Assembly: GCF_003144325.1 (NCBI RefSeq)
Contig: NZ_PENS01000009.1
Span: 1 to 64,000, forward strand
Length of the DNA stretch: 64,000 nt
Direction of reading: 5' to 3'
DNA from: Proteus terrae
GTDB lineage: Bacteria > Pseudomonadota > Gammaproteobacteria > Enterobacterales > Enterobacteriaceae
The notes beneath the pieces are model-generated. The model was not told the origin of the DNA, ran no database searches, and saw nothing but the letters and a program-made list of their open reading frames with translations. This document shows positions 11,135-20,852 of the stretch, in pieces. Numbering within the stretch: position 1 is the first letter of the stretch; every line of letters begins with the position of its first letter. A program made the position numbers and the translations under genes.

Positions 11135-11908
11135 TTAAGCTAAAATTCGGGTTCCTACTGCAACACCATTAAATAATGTCGTCAGTTTTTCAGCATGGCG
11201 CCAGCTTGCGATTTCAACAGGTCGTCCTAACGTTTTAGCAGCTTCCAATGCTGCATTTACTTTCACTATCATGCCGTCAGTGATGATGCCCTGATCGATT
11301 AACATCTGTGCTTTTTCAGCTGACATCTCAGCAATCTTCTGACCTTTACCATCTAAAATGCCACTGACATCAGAAAGCAGGACTAAATCAGCACCTAATG
11401 TTTCAGCGATAGCGGTTGCCGCTTGATCAGCATTCACATTCATCAGCTCACCTTTTTCAGTCATCCCGATAGAACTGATAATAGGTAGATAGCCAGCACC
11501 TAATAATAAATTAAGTAAATCAGGAGAGCCGGGAGTTGCATTTCCTACATGACCTAACTCCTCATTGGTTTGAGTAACTTTAGCTAATTGTCCATCACCC
11601 AAAGAAAGCCCCACACCATTAAGCCCAAACTTGGTTGCCCACGATAACAAGGTTTTATTGGCACTTCCGGCAAGCGCACCTGTAATAATGTCTATCTGAT
11701 CTGCAGGTGTGACACGAAGACCTTGCTTTTTCATCACAGGCAATTGCAATTTACCCATTAACTCATCCACCAAACAGCCACCACCATGTACGATGACTAA
11801 AGGACGAGAATGCGTTGAACGATATTGTTGTAATGCAGTGAAAAACCGCGTTAACGCTTCTTCATTATCAAGGAGTACGCCACCCAGTTTGATAATTAAT
11901 GGTTCCAT
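11135..11908 (-). CDS. argB: N-acetylglutamate kinase
   Basis: Phosphorylates N-acetylglutamate, the second step of arginine synthesis. The 257-residue product (E. coli 258) begins [19 protein letters not shown] with the ATP-binding Lys (Lys7), and has [14 protein letters not shown] for substrate binding, [13 protein letters not shown] and [14 protein letters not shown] typical of the amino-acid kinase fold. It lies 20 bp downstream of argC and 75 bp upstream of argG in one operon. Confidence 0.97.
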   Translation of the reverse strand: MEPLIIKLGGVLLDNEEALTRFFTALQQYRSTHSRPLVIVHGGGCLVDELMGKLQLPVMKKQGLRVTPADQIDIITGALAGSANKTLLSWATKFGLNGVGLSLGDGQLAKVTQTNEELGHVGNATPGSPDLLNLLLGAGYLPIISSIGMTEKGELMNVNADQAATAIAETLGADLVLLSDVSGILDGKGQKIAEMSAEKAQMLIDQGIITDGMIVKVNAALEAAKTLGRPVEIASWRHAEKLTTLFNGVAVGTRILA

Positions 11909-11928
11909 GAAACTTCCCTACTCATTAT

Positions 11929-12933
11929 TTAAATAAGTGATTCGGTTTCAGCGAAACCAAACCGAATGTTCATACATTGCACTGCTTGTGCAGCAGCTCC
12001 TTTCAGCAAGTTATCTTCAACACCTACCACAATCAGATGTTCACCTTGCTGAGCAAATCCGATATCACAAAATGCGGTTCCTACAACGGCTTTTAATGCA
12101 GGTAATCCTTTTTCATAAACACGCACTAATGGTTTATCTTGATAAGCATCTTCAAAGACTTGTCTTACATACTCTTGCGTCACTCCTGCTTTTAACTTAC
12201 AGGTGATAGTGGCTAGGATCCCTCTCGCAAAATTGCCTAAATGAGGTGTAAAAATCACATCAATACCCAGATGTGTTGCAATTTCAGGTTGATGACGATG
12301 AGTAAACACGCCATAAGGTTGCAAACTCACCTCACAAAAACTGCTGGTTAAGGACGCTTTTCTACCTGCACCACTCACACCACTAGTCGCATTAATAACA
12401 GGCCACTGTGCTGTATCTAAAAGCCCCGCTTCCACTAAAGGTTTTAGTGACAGCTGAGAGACGGTTGGATAACAACCCGGCACAGCAATTAATTGCGCCT
12501 GACTAATAATGTCGGCATTCCATTCAGCTAATCCATAAACTGCCTGCGATAACCAATCAGTATTCTTATGCTCGAATCCATAGTATTGTTGATAAAAATG
12601 CTTGTTTTGTACTCGATAGGCGCCGGACAAATCAAATACCACACAACCTTGCTCTAAAAAGACTGGGGCAATGTCATGGCTGACTTCATGAGCAGTTGCG
12701 AGAAAAACAATATCAATGTTTTCAGCAGCTTTAGCGACATCAACCATCGGCTCAAGTGGCAGATCCACTAAACCACGATATTGTGGATGAAGTTCAGAAA
12801 AGCACTTTCCTGCATCTGCACTTTGAGCTGATACCATCAGTCTGCTCAAATTCACATGAGGATGCTGCTGAAGATAGGCGGCTAATTCAGCGCCAGTGTA
12901 ACCACTTGCTCCTACAATCAGAGTATTTAACAT
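11929..12933 (-). CDS. argC: N-acetyl-gamma-glutamyl-phosphate reductase
   Basis: NADPH-dependent reduction of N-acetylglutamyl phosphate to the semialdehyde. From [17 protein letters not shown] (ATG at 12933) it is 334 residues, identical in length to E. coli ArgC. It shows the NADP motif GASGYTG (8-14), the catalytic Cys in AVPGCYPT (near residue 154) and THRHQPEI. The open frame reaches 12960 but would run into the ARG-box region. First gene of argCBGH, divergent from argE. Confidence 0.97.
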   Translation of the reverse strand: MLNTLIVGASGYTGAELAAYLQQHPHVNLSRLMVSAQSADAGKCFSELHPQYRGLVDLPLEPMVDVAKAAENIDIVFLATAHEVSHDIAPVFLEQGCVVFDLSGAYRVQNKHFYQQYYGFEHKNTDWLSQAVYGLAEWNADIISQAQLIAVPGCYPTVSQLSLKPLVEAGLLDTAQWPVINATSGVSGAGRKASLTSSFCEVSLQPYGVFTHRHQPEIATHLGIDVIFTPHLGNFARGILATITCKLKAGVTQEYVRQVFEDAYQDKPLVRVYEKGLPALKAVVGTAFCDIGFAQQGEHLIVVGVEDNLLKGAAAQAVQCMNIRFGFAETESLI

Positions 12934-12969
12934 GTCATTCTTACCTTGTACTATGAACACAAACCGATT

Positions 12970-13008
12970 AATGTATTTTTATTCAAAAAAAGTGCATGAA
13001 TATTGATA
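12970..13008. promoter_or_regulatory. Paired ARG boxes (ArgR operator) between argC and argE
   Basis: Two 18-bp boxes separated by exactly 3 bp, the classical ArgR arrangement. Box 1 (12970-12987, AATGTATTTTTATTCAAA) has one mismatch to WNTGAATWWWWATTCANW. Box 2 (12991-13008, AGTGCATGAATATTGATA) has about three. The pair lies between the divergent argC and argE starts and should repress both when arginine is abundant. Confidence 0.82.
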
Positions 13009-13033
13009 CTATTATGAAGAAAGGCTGTCAACA

Positions 13034-14197
13034 GTGAATATTAAATTACCTACATTTATTGAGATTTATCGTCAATTAATTGCAACACCCTCTATCAGTG
13101 CTACAGACGCTAAAAACGATCAAAGTAATGAAACACTGATTAACTTACTTGCTAATTGGTTGGAAACATTAGGTTTTTCAATTGAAATTCAACCTGTACC
13201 TGAAACACGAGGCAAATTTAACCTTCTAGCAACATTAGGAACGGGAAAAGGTGGATTATTGCTCAGTGGTCACACTGACACAGTACCGTTTGATGAAGGT
13301 CGTTGGACACAAGATCCTTTTACGCTGACAGAAAAAGAAAATAAGTTATATGGCTTAGGCACTGCTGATATGAAGGGATTTTTTGCCTTTATTCTCGATG
13401 CATTGCGATATGTAGACACTAAGACGTTAACTCACCCTCTTTATATTCTCGCCACCGCTGATGAAGAAACCTCTATGGCAGGGGCACGTTATTTTGCTGC
13501 TAATACGGCAATCCGTCCTGATTTTGCCATTATTGGCGAACCCACATCGCTAAAACCTATCCGTGCACATAAAGGGCATTTATCAAATGCGATACGTATT
13601 ACTGGACAATCAGGACACTCTAGTGATCCAGAGAAAGGCGTAAATGCGATAGAGTTGATGCATGAATCTATTACTCACCTTAGTACACTGCGCGATACGT
13701 TAAAAACTCGCTATAACAACCCTGCGTTTGTTATCCCTTATCCTACGATGAACTTTGGCTATATTAATGGCGGTGATGCAGCAAATAGAATTTGTGCTTG
13801 CTGTGAATTACATATGGATATTCGCCCATTGCCGGGATTAACGTTACAAGATTTGGATGATTTACTTCACGAAACATTAGCGCCAGTCAAAGCACGTTGG
13901 CCGGGTCGTTTAAGTGTTGAGGCATTACACGATCCTATTCCGGGTTATGAGTGCCCGACCGATCACAAAATGGTCGCGGTGATCGAAAAACTATTAGGCG
14001 AGAAAGCGCAAACAGTGAATTACTGTACTGAAGCGCCGTTTATTCAAGATCTCTGCCCTACCTTAGTTTTAGGTCCAGGCTCTATTGAACAAGCACATCA
14101 GCCTGATGAATTTATTGATATGGCATTTATTGAGCCAACGCGTGAATTAATGGGGCAATTAATTGAAAACTTCTGTTTAACAGAGAAAGCTCAATAA
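13034..14197 (+). CDS. argE: Acetylornithine deacetylase
   Basis: Zinc peptidase-family (M20A) enzyme removing the acetyl group from N-acetylornithine. GTG start at 13034, preceded by GAAAGGC. The 387-residue product closely follows E. coli Arg[14 protein letters not shown] (metal His and catalytic Asp), [13 protein letters not shown] (bridging Asp), [11 protein letters not shown] (catalytic Glu plus metal Glu), IGEPT, and a C-terminal His near [14 protein letters not shown]. Divergent from argCBGH across the ARG boxes. Confidence 0.96.
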   Translation: MNIKLPTFIEIYRQLIATPSISATDAKNDQSNETLINLLANWLETLGFSIEIQPVPETRGKFNLLATLGTGKGGLLLSGHTDTVPFDEGRWTQDPFTLTEKENKLYGLGTADMKGFFAFILDALRYVDTKTLTHPLYILATADEETSMAGARYFAANTAIRPDFAIIGEPTSLKPIRAHKGHLSNAIRITGQSGHSSDPEKGVNAIELMHESITHLSTLRDTLKTRYNNPAFVIPYPTMNFGYINGGDAANRICACCELHMDIRPLPGLTLQDLDDLLHETLAPVKARWPGRLSVEALHDPIPGYECPTDHKMVAVIEKLLGEKAQTVNYCTEAPFIQDLCPTLVLGPGSIEQAHQPDEFIDMAFIEPTRELMGQLIENFCLTEKAQ

Positions 14198-14198
14198 T

Positions 14199-14230
14199 GA
14201 AAAAACCCTATCAACTTATGTTGATAGGGT
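14199..14230 (-). terminator. Terminator for poxB (also argE 3' end)
   Basis: Perfect 11-bp stem ACCCTATCAAC / GTTGATAGGGT (14205-14215 and 14220-14230, loop TTAT). On the minus strand it is followed by TTTTTTCATT, a good terminator for the leftward poxB transcript. On the + side it immediately follows argE but the T run is weak. Confidence 0.8.
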
Positions 14231-14234
14231 CTCT

Positions 14235-14321
14235 ATTATACTCTAAATAATTCGAGTTGCAGGTAGGTGACTCGCTGAGCCTAGTCAACACCCCTGCAAC
14301 TTGAAGTATGACGAGTATAAT
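14235..14321. repeat. Dispersed palindromic repeat (MITE-like)
   Basis: An 87-bp imperfect palindrome: outer arms ATTATACTC (14235-14243) and GAGTATAAT (14313-14321) are perfect, and inner arms AGTTGCAGG (14255-14263) and CCTGCAACT (14293-14301) also pair. It sits in the poxB/argE 3' intergenic space. Elements with a similar ATTCGAGTTGCAGG...CTGCAACTTGAA core occur between genes in several enterobacteria. I recognise the type from memory and cannot assign a family name. Confidence 0.6.
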
Positions 14322-14327
14322 TAGGGA

Positions 14328-16052
14328 TTAGCGTAACCAATTAGTCTTAGCAAGCTGAACAATTTCATCTCCTCGACCATTAATAATCGCCTTCATCATA
14401 TACAGGCTAAAACCTTTTGCTTGCTCAAACTTCACTTCAGGAGGCATTGAAAGCTCTTGTTTTGCTGTGACTACATCTACAATCACAGGACCATCATGTT
14501 CAAAGGCTTCTTTAAGTGCATGATCCAGATCTTCACCTTTTTCTACTCGAATACCTTTGATACCAGACGCATTGGCAATAGCAGCAAAATCCGGATTATG
14601 TAAATCTGTGCCATCAGTTAAATAGCCACCAGCTTTCATCTCCATCGCGACAAAACCTAATACACTGTTATTAAAAATAATCACTTTGACTGGCAAATTC
14701 ATTTGAGCTAATGAGATAAAATCACCCATTAACATGGTAAATCCGCCATCACCACACATTGCTACAACTTGACGCTTTCTATCTAACGCCTGTACACCAA
14801 TAGCTTGAGCCATCGCATTTGCCATAGAGCCATGGTTAAACGATCCTAGTAAACGACGTTTTCCATTCATTCCAATATAACGAGCTGCCCACACTGTTGG
14901 CGTTCCGACATCACAGGTAAAAATGGCATCATCATTTGCTAGTTCACTTAATCGACGTGCCAAATATTGTGGGTGAATAAGTTCACGCTCACTGGGTTGT
15001 GCAAGTGCATCCAGATCTTGTCGTGCTTTGGCATAGTGTTTTAATGAAGCATCAAGGTGAGTGGTATCTGTTTTCTCTTTTAAGCGAGGCTGTATCGCAT
15101 TTAGTGTTGCTTTAATATCGCCAATCATCGCCATATCTACATGGCAATGTGAACCAAGACTGCTTGGATTAATATCAATTTGAATAATATTGGCTTTTGA
15201 TGGATAAAATGCCCGATAAGGGAACTGCGTACCTAATAACACCAAAGTGTCGGCATTTTCCATCGCATGATAACCCGATGAAAAACCAATTAGCCCAGTC
15301 ATTCCTACACTATAGGGATTTTTCCATTCAATGTACTCTTTCCCCCGCAATGCGTGTACAACAGGGGCTTTTAAGGTTTGAGCCAGCTTAATCACTTCAT
15401 CGCGAGCTTGAGCACATCCTGCACCGCACATTAAGGTGATGTTTTTTGCATTATTCAGTGCATCGGATAGTTTTTCGATTTCGAAACGATTAGGCATGGT
15501 GAGTGGAAACTGCAACGGATACCAATTTTCATGCGCATCTTCTGGGGCTGGTTTTAGTGCAACATCTCCCGGCAATACAACAACCGCAACCCCTTTTTTC
15601 AAAATAGCGGTTCGCATCGCAATGGCTAGCACTTGAGGGATCTGCTCTGGATTAGAAACTAACTCACAGTAATGACTGCATTCGCGAAAAAGTTCTTGAG
15701 GATGTGTTTCTTGAAAGTAATTACTACCAATTTCAGCAGAAGGAATATGCGCAGCAATTGCTAACACAGGAACATGATTACGATGGCAATCAAAAAGCCC
15801 ATTGATAAGATGTAAATTTCCCGGTCCACAAGAACCAGCGCAAACCGCTAATTGGCCATTAACTGCCGCTTCTGCCCCTGCGGCAAATGCCGCGACTTCT
15901 TCATGGCGGGTTCCCATCCACTCAATTGTTCCCATCTTTCGCAAGCTATCACTTAATCCATTGAGAGAATCGCCTGTTACGCCCCAAATACGTTTTACAC
16001 CTGCATTATGGAGTACTTTAGCAATATAAGTTGCAACGGTTTGCTTACTCAT
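14328..16052 (-). CDS. poxB: Pyruvate dehydrogenase (ubiquinone), pyruvate oxidase
   Basis: Peripheral membrane flavoenzyme that decarboxylates pyruvate to acetate and CO2 and passes electrons to ubiquinone. The 574-residue product aligns along its length with E. coli PoxB (572): N-terminal ThDP PYR domain with the catalytic Glu in [15 protein letters not shown], central FAD domain, C-terminal ThDP motif [12 protein letters not shown]...NN, and the C-terminal lipid-activated segment [30 protein letters not shown] (written here from about residue 545). It sits alone between argE and the M20D operon. RpoS control is known in E. coli; I see no clear promoter here. Confidence 0.96.
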   Translation of the reverse strand: MSKQTVATYIAKVLHNAGVKRIWGVTGDSLNGLSDSLRKMGTIEWMGTRHEEVAAFAAGAEAAVNGQLAVCAGSCGPGNLHLINGLFDCHRNHVPVLAIAAHIPSAEIGSNYFQETHPQELFRECSHYCELVSNPEQIPQVLAIAMRTAILKKGVAVVVLPGDVALKPAPEDAHENWYPLQFPLTMPNRFEIEKLSDALNNAKNITLMCGAGCAQARDEVIKLAQTLKAPVVHALRGKEYIEWKNPYSVGMTGLIGFSSGYHAMENADTLVLLGTQFPYRAFYPSKANIIQIDINPSSLGSHCHVDMAMIGDIKATLNAIQPRLKEKTDTTHLDASLKHYAKARQDLDALAQPSERELIHPQYLARRLSELANDDAIFTCDVGTPTVWAARYIGMNGKRRLLGSFNHGSMANAMAQAIGVQALDRKRQVVAMCGDGGFTMLMGDFISLAQMNLPVKVIIFNNSVLGFVAMEMKAGGYLTDGTDLHNPDFAAIANASGIKGIRVEKGEDLDHALKEAFEHDGPVIVDVVTAKQELSMPPEVKFEQAKGFSLYMMKAIINGRGDEIVQLAKTNWLR

Positions 16053-16620
16053 GGTGATATTTTTCCTCAGTTTTGGGTAAATTGTGCCTCTGCGAGCTAC
16101 ACTTATCTCCTTCCCATATTCTGTTTCTCTTCCTAACCAGCTTGCAGAGAAAATTATCTTACTAACTCAAATATAAAGAATAACACTAATCACTATAATG
16201 TCACTGTCGTGATAAAGTGAGCACTGATAAAAATGTAAAAATAAAATATCACTTCCAAATACATTCATTAAACTTATAATAACCGCACCAAATAAGAATA
16301 TATCTCATTAATAACGTATTATTATTTACTAAATGGTAGACAAAATTCATTTATAGGATTATTTTAATAATTAAAATAATTTTTAATAATGATTTTTCCC
16401 TTCACATCTTTATTAACAATTAAGCTGACTCATTTCAGCCTTACTCACTGTCTTTATTAAAAAATTTAACTTTCTTCTATTTGTTAATAAATTTATCACC
16501 ATTGTATTATTTCATGAGCCATGAAAAAGAGGTATGAAATAAACATGACATTGGTCACGCTACCTTTTGCTTTTTGTCCTCTAGAATAAAGCCTGATTAT
16601 TTTTCAACGGAGATTAACGG
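16053..16620. promoter_or_regulatory. Long AT-rich intergenic region with palindromes and a candidate promoter
   Basis: This 568-bp gap separates divergent poxB and the DUF3100-like operon. It contains the perfect palindrome TTTCATG-AGC-CATGAAA (16510-16526), a palindrome TGAC-ATTG-GTCA (16547-16558) with LysR-like T-N11-A character, and a -10-like TAGAAT (16582-16587) without a good -35, as expected for an activated promoter serving the gene at 16621. No ORF, RNA gene or repeat was recognised in the rest. Confidence 0.45.
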
Positions 16621-17442
16621 ATGGACAAAAGTAGAAGTCCGATAAAGGTTTTCTTTATTAGTATTCTGGCAGTCCTTTTCTTAATTTTTATTTCACAATA
16701 TGTCATTGGTAAAAAAGAAATTAAGATTGGCATTGCGGTAATACCTATTTTACCAATGCTATTTGCTGTAATTATTGGTATGTGTATATCTGCTGGATTT
16801 ACCCGTAAAAAAATTAAAGTATGGGGTAAATTATTCACAGAAAAAGAAGAAGGCTTCTGCGGTAAAATGGTAGGTTTCAGCCTGCTTATTTTAGGTACAC
16901 AATATGCAGGAATGATTGTTCCTAATATAAAAATGATTTTAAGTGTCGGCATTCCATTATTTGTTCAGGAACTTGGCAACTTATTACCAGTATTAATTGC
17001 GGTTCCATTAGCCATTAAATTTGGATTTGGTCGTCGTGCAATTGGTGCTTGTTCATCTATTAGCCGTGAACCTTCTATCGCTGTTATTCAAGGTAAATTT
17101 GGTACAGGCTCTCAGGAATATATTGGTGTATTAGCCATTTATTTATGTGGTTCTGTTATCGGTACTTTATGGTTTAGCGTATTAGGTAGTATTGCTCCAT
17201 TAACTGGATTACATCCACTTGCTCTTGCAGCAGGGTCTGGCGTGGGTTCTGGTTCAATGTTAAGTGCAGCATCAGGTGCATTAATTAATGGTCTTGATGA
17301 AGCATTAGCACAGCAAGTATTAAGTGTTGCCGCTGCATCTAACTTATTATCTTCAGCACTAGGCGCACTGTCATTAACCTATTTAGGTTTACCTCTTTCA
17401 GAAAAAATTTATAAAATTTTCACCAGAGGCAAAACTGCATGA
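16621..17442 (+). CDS. DUF3100-like integral membrane protein (putative transporter subunit)
   Basis: Predicted inner-membrane protein of 273 residues with about eight hydrophobic segments (roughly 10-30, 37-58, 78-97, 101-122, 125-137, 165-190, 200-222, 238-258). Features include a small-residue-rich stretch LALAAGSGVGSGSMLSAASG and an internal GRRAIGACSSISREPS loop. From memory it resembles the DUF3100 family, of unknown function; I cannot confirm this here. The start has GGAG-AT-like purines (ACGGAGATTAACGG). The next gene overlaps its stop (ATGA at 17439-17442). The pairing with an amidohydrolase suggests substrate uptake. Confidence 0.75.
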   Translation: MDKSRSPIKVFFISILAVLFLIFISQYVIGKKEIKIGIAVIPILPMLFAVIIGMCISAGFTRKKIKVWGKLFTEKEEGFCGKMVGFSLLILGTQYAGMIVPNIKMILSVGIPLFVQELGNLLPVLIAVPLAIKFGFGRRAIGACSSISREPSIAVIQGKFGTGSQEYIGVLAIYLCGSVIGTLWFSVLGSIAPLTGLHPLALAAGSGVGSGSMLSAASGALINGLDEALAQQVLSVAAASNLLSSALGALSLTYLGLPLSEKIYKIFTRGKTA

Positions 17443-17888
17443 AAAATATAATTATTGATATGAAATTTGTATTCGTTGCTATTTTACTGGCAATGTTTAC
17501 TCAAACGTTAACATCAGGGATCGCTCTTTATGCAATGTGGGATAGCTTTATTGCTATGTCATTAGTGGTATTTATTTCACTCGTTGCAAAACATTATTTA
17601 CCTTCATCTTTACCAACATTTGCTTATGCAACAATTATCGGGATACTTATTTGTTTACCCGAAACTCCGATAAGAGATTTCTTTATTAGTTCTATTGGTA
17701 AAGTTTCTTTCTTATCTTGTTGTGTTCCTTTATTAGCATTTGCTGGTTTATCTGTTGGTGGTCAATTAGAAGAACTTAAGAAAATGTCATGGAAAGTTAT
17801 TCTTATTTTCATGATTGTTTCAACTTGCTGTTTCTTTGGAGCATCAATCGTCGCGCAAATTGGATTTACTATCCAGGGAGTTATCTAA
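17439..17888 (+). CDS. Small integral membrane protein, partner of the DUF3100-like protein
   Basis: 149 residues with about five hydrophobic segments (roughly 8-27, 30-48, 56-72, 86-106, 119-142) and almost no soluble domain. I do not recognise the family. The size pairing (larger plus smaller membrane protein, coupled by ATGA overlap) is reminiscent of two-subunit carriers such as LrgB/LrgA, but no specific motif supports homology. Its stop overlaps the start of the M20D gene (TAATG at 17886-17890), so all three genes are translationally coupled. Confidence 0.72.
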   Translation: MKNIIIDMKFVFVAILLAMFTQTLTSGIALYAMWDSFIAMSLVVFISLVAKHYLPSSLPTFAYATIIGILICLPETPIRDFFISSIGKVSFLSCCVPLLAFAGLSVGGQLEELKKMSWKVILIFMIVSTCCFFGASIVAQIGFTIQGVI

Positions 17889-19066
17889 TGAATAATATTT
17901 ATAATGTCAGTGAAAAACTCTTTCAATTAAATGACTTTAGTAAAAAAACACGACAAGACTTACACAAAATACCTGAGTTATCAGGTGAAGAATATAAGAC
18001 ATCAAAGTATTGCCGTGAATTAATGGAAAGTTTTGGTTATCAAATTAAAACTTTTGATGGATATACTGGCTTCACAGCAGACTTAATTGTTAATTCTGAA
18101 TTTCCATTAATTGCTATCCGTGCTGATATGGACGGATTAGAAATGCCAGACTTAACGAATAATGAACATAGTTCAGTTCACCAAGGTTGTGCACACAACT
18201 GTGGTCACGATACTCATATGACTATGGCATTAACCAGTGCTAAATATCTTGCCGAAAATAGAGAAGAGATGAGCGCGAACGTTCGCTTTATTTTCCAAAT
18301 GGCTGAAGAAGATATGCGTGTACCTGGCGCTGAAAAAATGGTTGAACTCGGTTGCATGGAAGGCGTTGATGAAACTTACGCACTTCATAATGATGCAGCG
18401 ATTGAAACAGGTTGTGTTCGCTTTAATGATGGTGTGATGTCATCTTATGGCTCAGCATGGACATTAGATGTTTATGGTGTTTCTGCTCATGGTTCAACAC
18501 CGCACAAAGGTTTAGATGCCATTCGTGAAGCAACGCGCTTAATTGATTATATGGATTATGTTGTTGCGAAGAAAACAGATCCATTTAGCCCTGCTGTCTT
18601 TGGTTGTGGCATGATCAATGGGGGAACAATCCCTAATGCATTAGCTGATCACGTACAGGCTCGCGGCACTATCCGCTCTATGGATGAAAATACCGACCAA
18701 GTACTGAAAGCAAGTTTTGATGAAATCGTTGCACGCAGTACAGCTGGTGGATTTAAAACCACATTAAGCTATAGCGGATACCCTGCTGTTGTGAATCATC
18801 CAACTGCACATCAGCGTTTATTAGATGCAATGCGTAAATTCTTACCTGAAGAAAATATTGAATCGAACGGTAAGCCAATGACAGGTAGTGAAGACTTTAG
18901 TTATATGGTTAACGCCACAAAAGGCAAAGTCGGTGCAATGTTCTTCTTAGGAAGTGGTAATCAAGCGAAAGGTATTAATAATTACCTTCACGCAAATCCT
19001 TATTTTGTCGATGATGATTGTTTATTAGTCGGTGCTCAGATTTTTGTTAATATTCTGACTCGCTAA
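17888..19066 (+). CDS. M20D family amidohydrolase / aminoacylase
   Basis: Predicted cytoplasmic metal-dependent hydrolase of N-acyl amino acids or related amides. The 392-residue product has the M20D ligands: RADMDGLEMP, Cys105 and His107 in NCGHDTH, Glu140-Glu141 in QMAEEDM, His167 in ALHNDA, and a C-terminal His in YLHANPYFVDD; GSEDFSYM is also typical. Relatives include HipO, AbgB and Bacillus deacetylases of N-acetyl-S-compounds. The start at 17888 overlaps the previous stop; an upstream open frame to 17789 lies inside that gene. The substrate is unknown. Confidence 0.88.
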   Translation: MNNIYNVSEKLFQLNDFSKKTRQDLHKIPELSGEEYKTSKYCRELMESFGYQIKTFDGYTGFTADLIVNSEFPLIAIRADMDGLEMPDLTNNEHSSVHQGCAHNCGHDTHMTMALTSAKYLAENREEMSANVRFIFQMAEEDMRVPGAEKMVELGCMEGVDETYALHNDAAIETGCVRFNDGVMSSYGSAWTLDVYGVSAHGSTPHKGLDAIREATRLIDYMDYVVAKKTDPFSPAVFGCGMINGGTIPNALADHVQARGTIRSMDENTDQVLKASFDEIVARSTAGGFKTTLSYSGYPAVVNHPTAHQRLLDAMRKFLPEENIESNGKPMTGSEDFSYMVNATKGKVGAMFFLGSGNQAKGINNYLHANPYFVDDDCLLVGAQIFVNILTR

Positions 19067-19084
19067 TCTCGATTATTCTGCCCT

Positions 19085-19121
19085 AAGCCCGTTATTGCCC
19101 CCGCAACAACGGGCTTTTTTA
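19085..19121 (+). terminator. Terminator of the DUF3100-M20D operon
   Basis: Stem AAGCCCGTT / AACGGGCTT (19085-19093 and 19108-19116) followed by T6, starting 18 bp after the amidohydrolase stop. It lies just before the convergent LysR gene. Confidence 0.92.
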
Positions 19122-19130
19122 TTTTGATGT

Positions 19131-20144
19131 CTATTCTGCAACGCTATTATTCACATTCACTGAACGTAAATCAGGCAATCCTTGGTATACCTCTTTACTG
19201 TGCCATTGGGTTTCCCATTGATCTGGCATCTGAATAATATTTCTATCAATATGCGGCGCATAAAGAGAAATAAACTCATGCATATAATCTTTCATATGGG
19301 TATGTTTACTAACACAGATATGGGTATAACTCGGTTGTACTAAATGATCGATATTAATACATTTTAATGCGCTACCATCTTCCGTTTCATCATAAGAGGC
19401 TGCCGCAATAACACCGATGCCTAAATGGCGCTTAACATAGTATTTAATAATCTCAGTATCCGTCGCTGTTAACGCCACCTTAGGCTTAAGATTATTTTTA
19501 TAAAATACCTTGTCTAATTTAGATCCCCTTGTAAAACCAAAAACATAAGTAATCAGTGGATACTCTGCCATTTGCTCGATGGTAACCTGCTCATCATCTT
19601 TCAATAAAGCAAGAGGATGATCATAAGGAACTAATAAACTGCGAGTCCAACGATAACAAGGCAGTGTAATGAGATCTTCATAAAGGTGCATAGATTCTGT
19701 TGCGATAGCAAAATCCACATCGCCATTTTTAACCATCTCTGCTAGTTGAGCAGGTGCCCCCTGATGAAAATGTAGAGAAATATTAGGGTAATAGTGGCGA
19801 AAGTGATCAATCACATTCGGTAATGAATAACGTATTTGAGTATGTGTTGTTGCAATATGTAAATCGACTTTTTTATTACGATCTTCTTCAGCCACAATGC
19901 TTTTGATTCGATCAACCTGCCCAAGAATATCGCAAGCAATTTTATGAACCTCTTTACCCATTGGGCTTAAGGCTAATAAGTTATTATTTTTACGCACAAA
20001 CAGTGACACACTTAATTCATCTTCTAATATTTTTAGTTGCTTACTAATTGTCGGTTGTGAGGTATAGAGTTTTTCAGCCGCATTAGTAATGTTGAAATTA
20101 TTTTTTACGACTTCAACAAAGCTTTTCAGTTGATTAATATTCAT
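19131..20144 (-). CDS. CysB/Cbl-type LysR transcriptional regulator
   Basis: DNA-binding regulator, 337 residues from MNINQLKSFVEVVKNNFN (ATG at 20144, AGG upstream). The N-terminal winged HTH (about 17-40, NITNAAEKLYTSQPTISKQLKILEDEL) and the effector domain closely follow CysB. TTHTQ places Thr100, Thr102 and Gln103 exactly where CysB binds sulfate/acetylserine, and the later FGFT also matches. It is not cysB itself judging by divergence (C-terminal half differs strongly) and context. It is convergent with the M20D operon, its probable target. Confidence 0.87.
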   Translation of the reverse strand: MNINQLKSFVEVVKNNFNITNAAEKLYTSQPTISKQLKILEDELSVSLFVRKNNNLLALSPMGKEVHKIACDILGQVDRIKSIVAEEDRNKKVDLHIATTHTQIRYSLPNVIDHFRHYYPNISLHFHQGAPAQLAEMVKNGDVDFAIATESMHLYEDLITLPCYRWTRSLLVPYDHPLALLKDDEQVTIEQMAEYPLITYVFGFTRGSKLDKVFYKNNLKPKVALTATDTEIIKYYVKRHLGIGVIAAASYDETEDGSALKCINIDHLVQPSYTHICVSKHTHMKDYMHEFISLYAPHIDRNIIQMPDQWETQWHSKEVYQGLPDLRSVNVNNSVAE

Positions 20145-20852
20145 AGAGGTACCTGGGTTAATCTGCACAAATGCGCGGTTAATTATTAATTTTATTAATT
20201 TTTATTCTAACTATGAGTAATGGGTAAACTATCTTTAATATCTCTGTCGTGATATCTCATCATACTATCTTGATTTAACCTTATAATAAGAATAGCGAGA
20301 TCTATTCTATTATCCACACTTTCACTTTAACTATTCGAAAGAATAATAAATCAAAATAAGATGTTATTATTTTCTACTTACCTATCAACCTTTGTATTAT
20401 GCATAATACTCATATAGTTGCGTTAGCCTGAATCAAAAAACAATAAACCAATCTAATACCTTGTTATTAAAATAAAATTTTAATTTTTCTCTTATTGTTT
20501 TATTGCAAATACTTTTGATTTACTTAAGCTAAATTTACAATCACTAACACCATAAATTTTACAGAAACACAGAATTACGTTATGATAACGATCACATTTT
20601 AATACTTAGGGGCTATGTTTTGTTATATCAAAACAACAAAGAAAACATCCTAATATCTTATTCAATCTCATCTATACTTAATAAATATTCTCTTATCTAT
20701 TAGCTTAATATCACTATTTAATTTTGGTAGAAGTAAGCTGTTTTTTAGTGGATTTTTATCACTCACTCTTCTCGCTAACAAATAGTCACTTCATTTCTTT
20801 TAATTAATTGAATAACAAGAAATTACGAATACCTTAATAAAGGTCACTTAAT
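20145..20852. promoter_or_regulatory. Long intergenic region upstream of proP with a CRP-like site
   Basis: A 708-bp AT-rich gap between the LysR gene and proP. TATGA-TAACGA-TCACA at 20581-20596 has one mismatch to the CRP consensus TGTGA-N6-TCACA. It lies about 257 bp before proP, so a far-upstream promoter or distal control is implied; E. coli proP is also CRP-regulated. The 11-mer CTGTCGTGATA (20244-20254) also occurs upstream of poxB (16204-16214). No ORF or RNA gene was recognised in the remainder. Confidence 0.5.
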
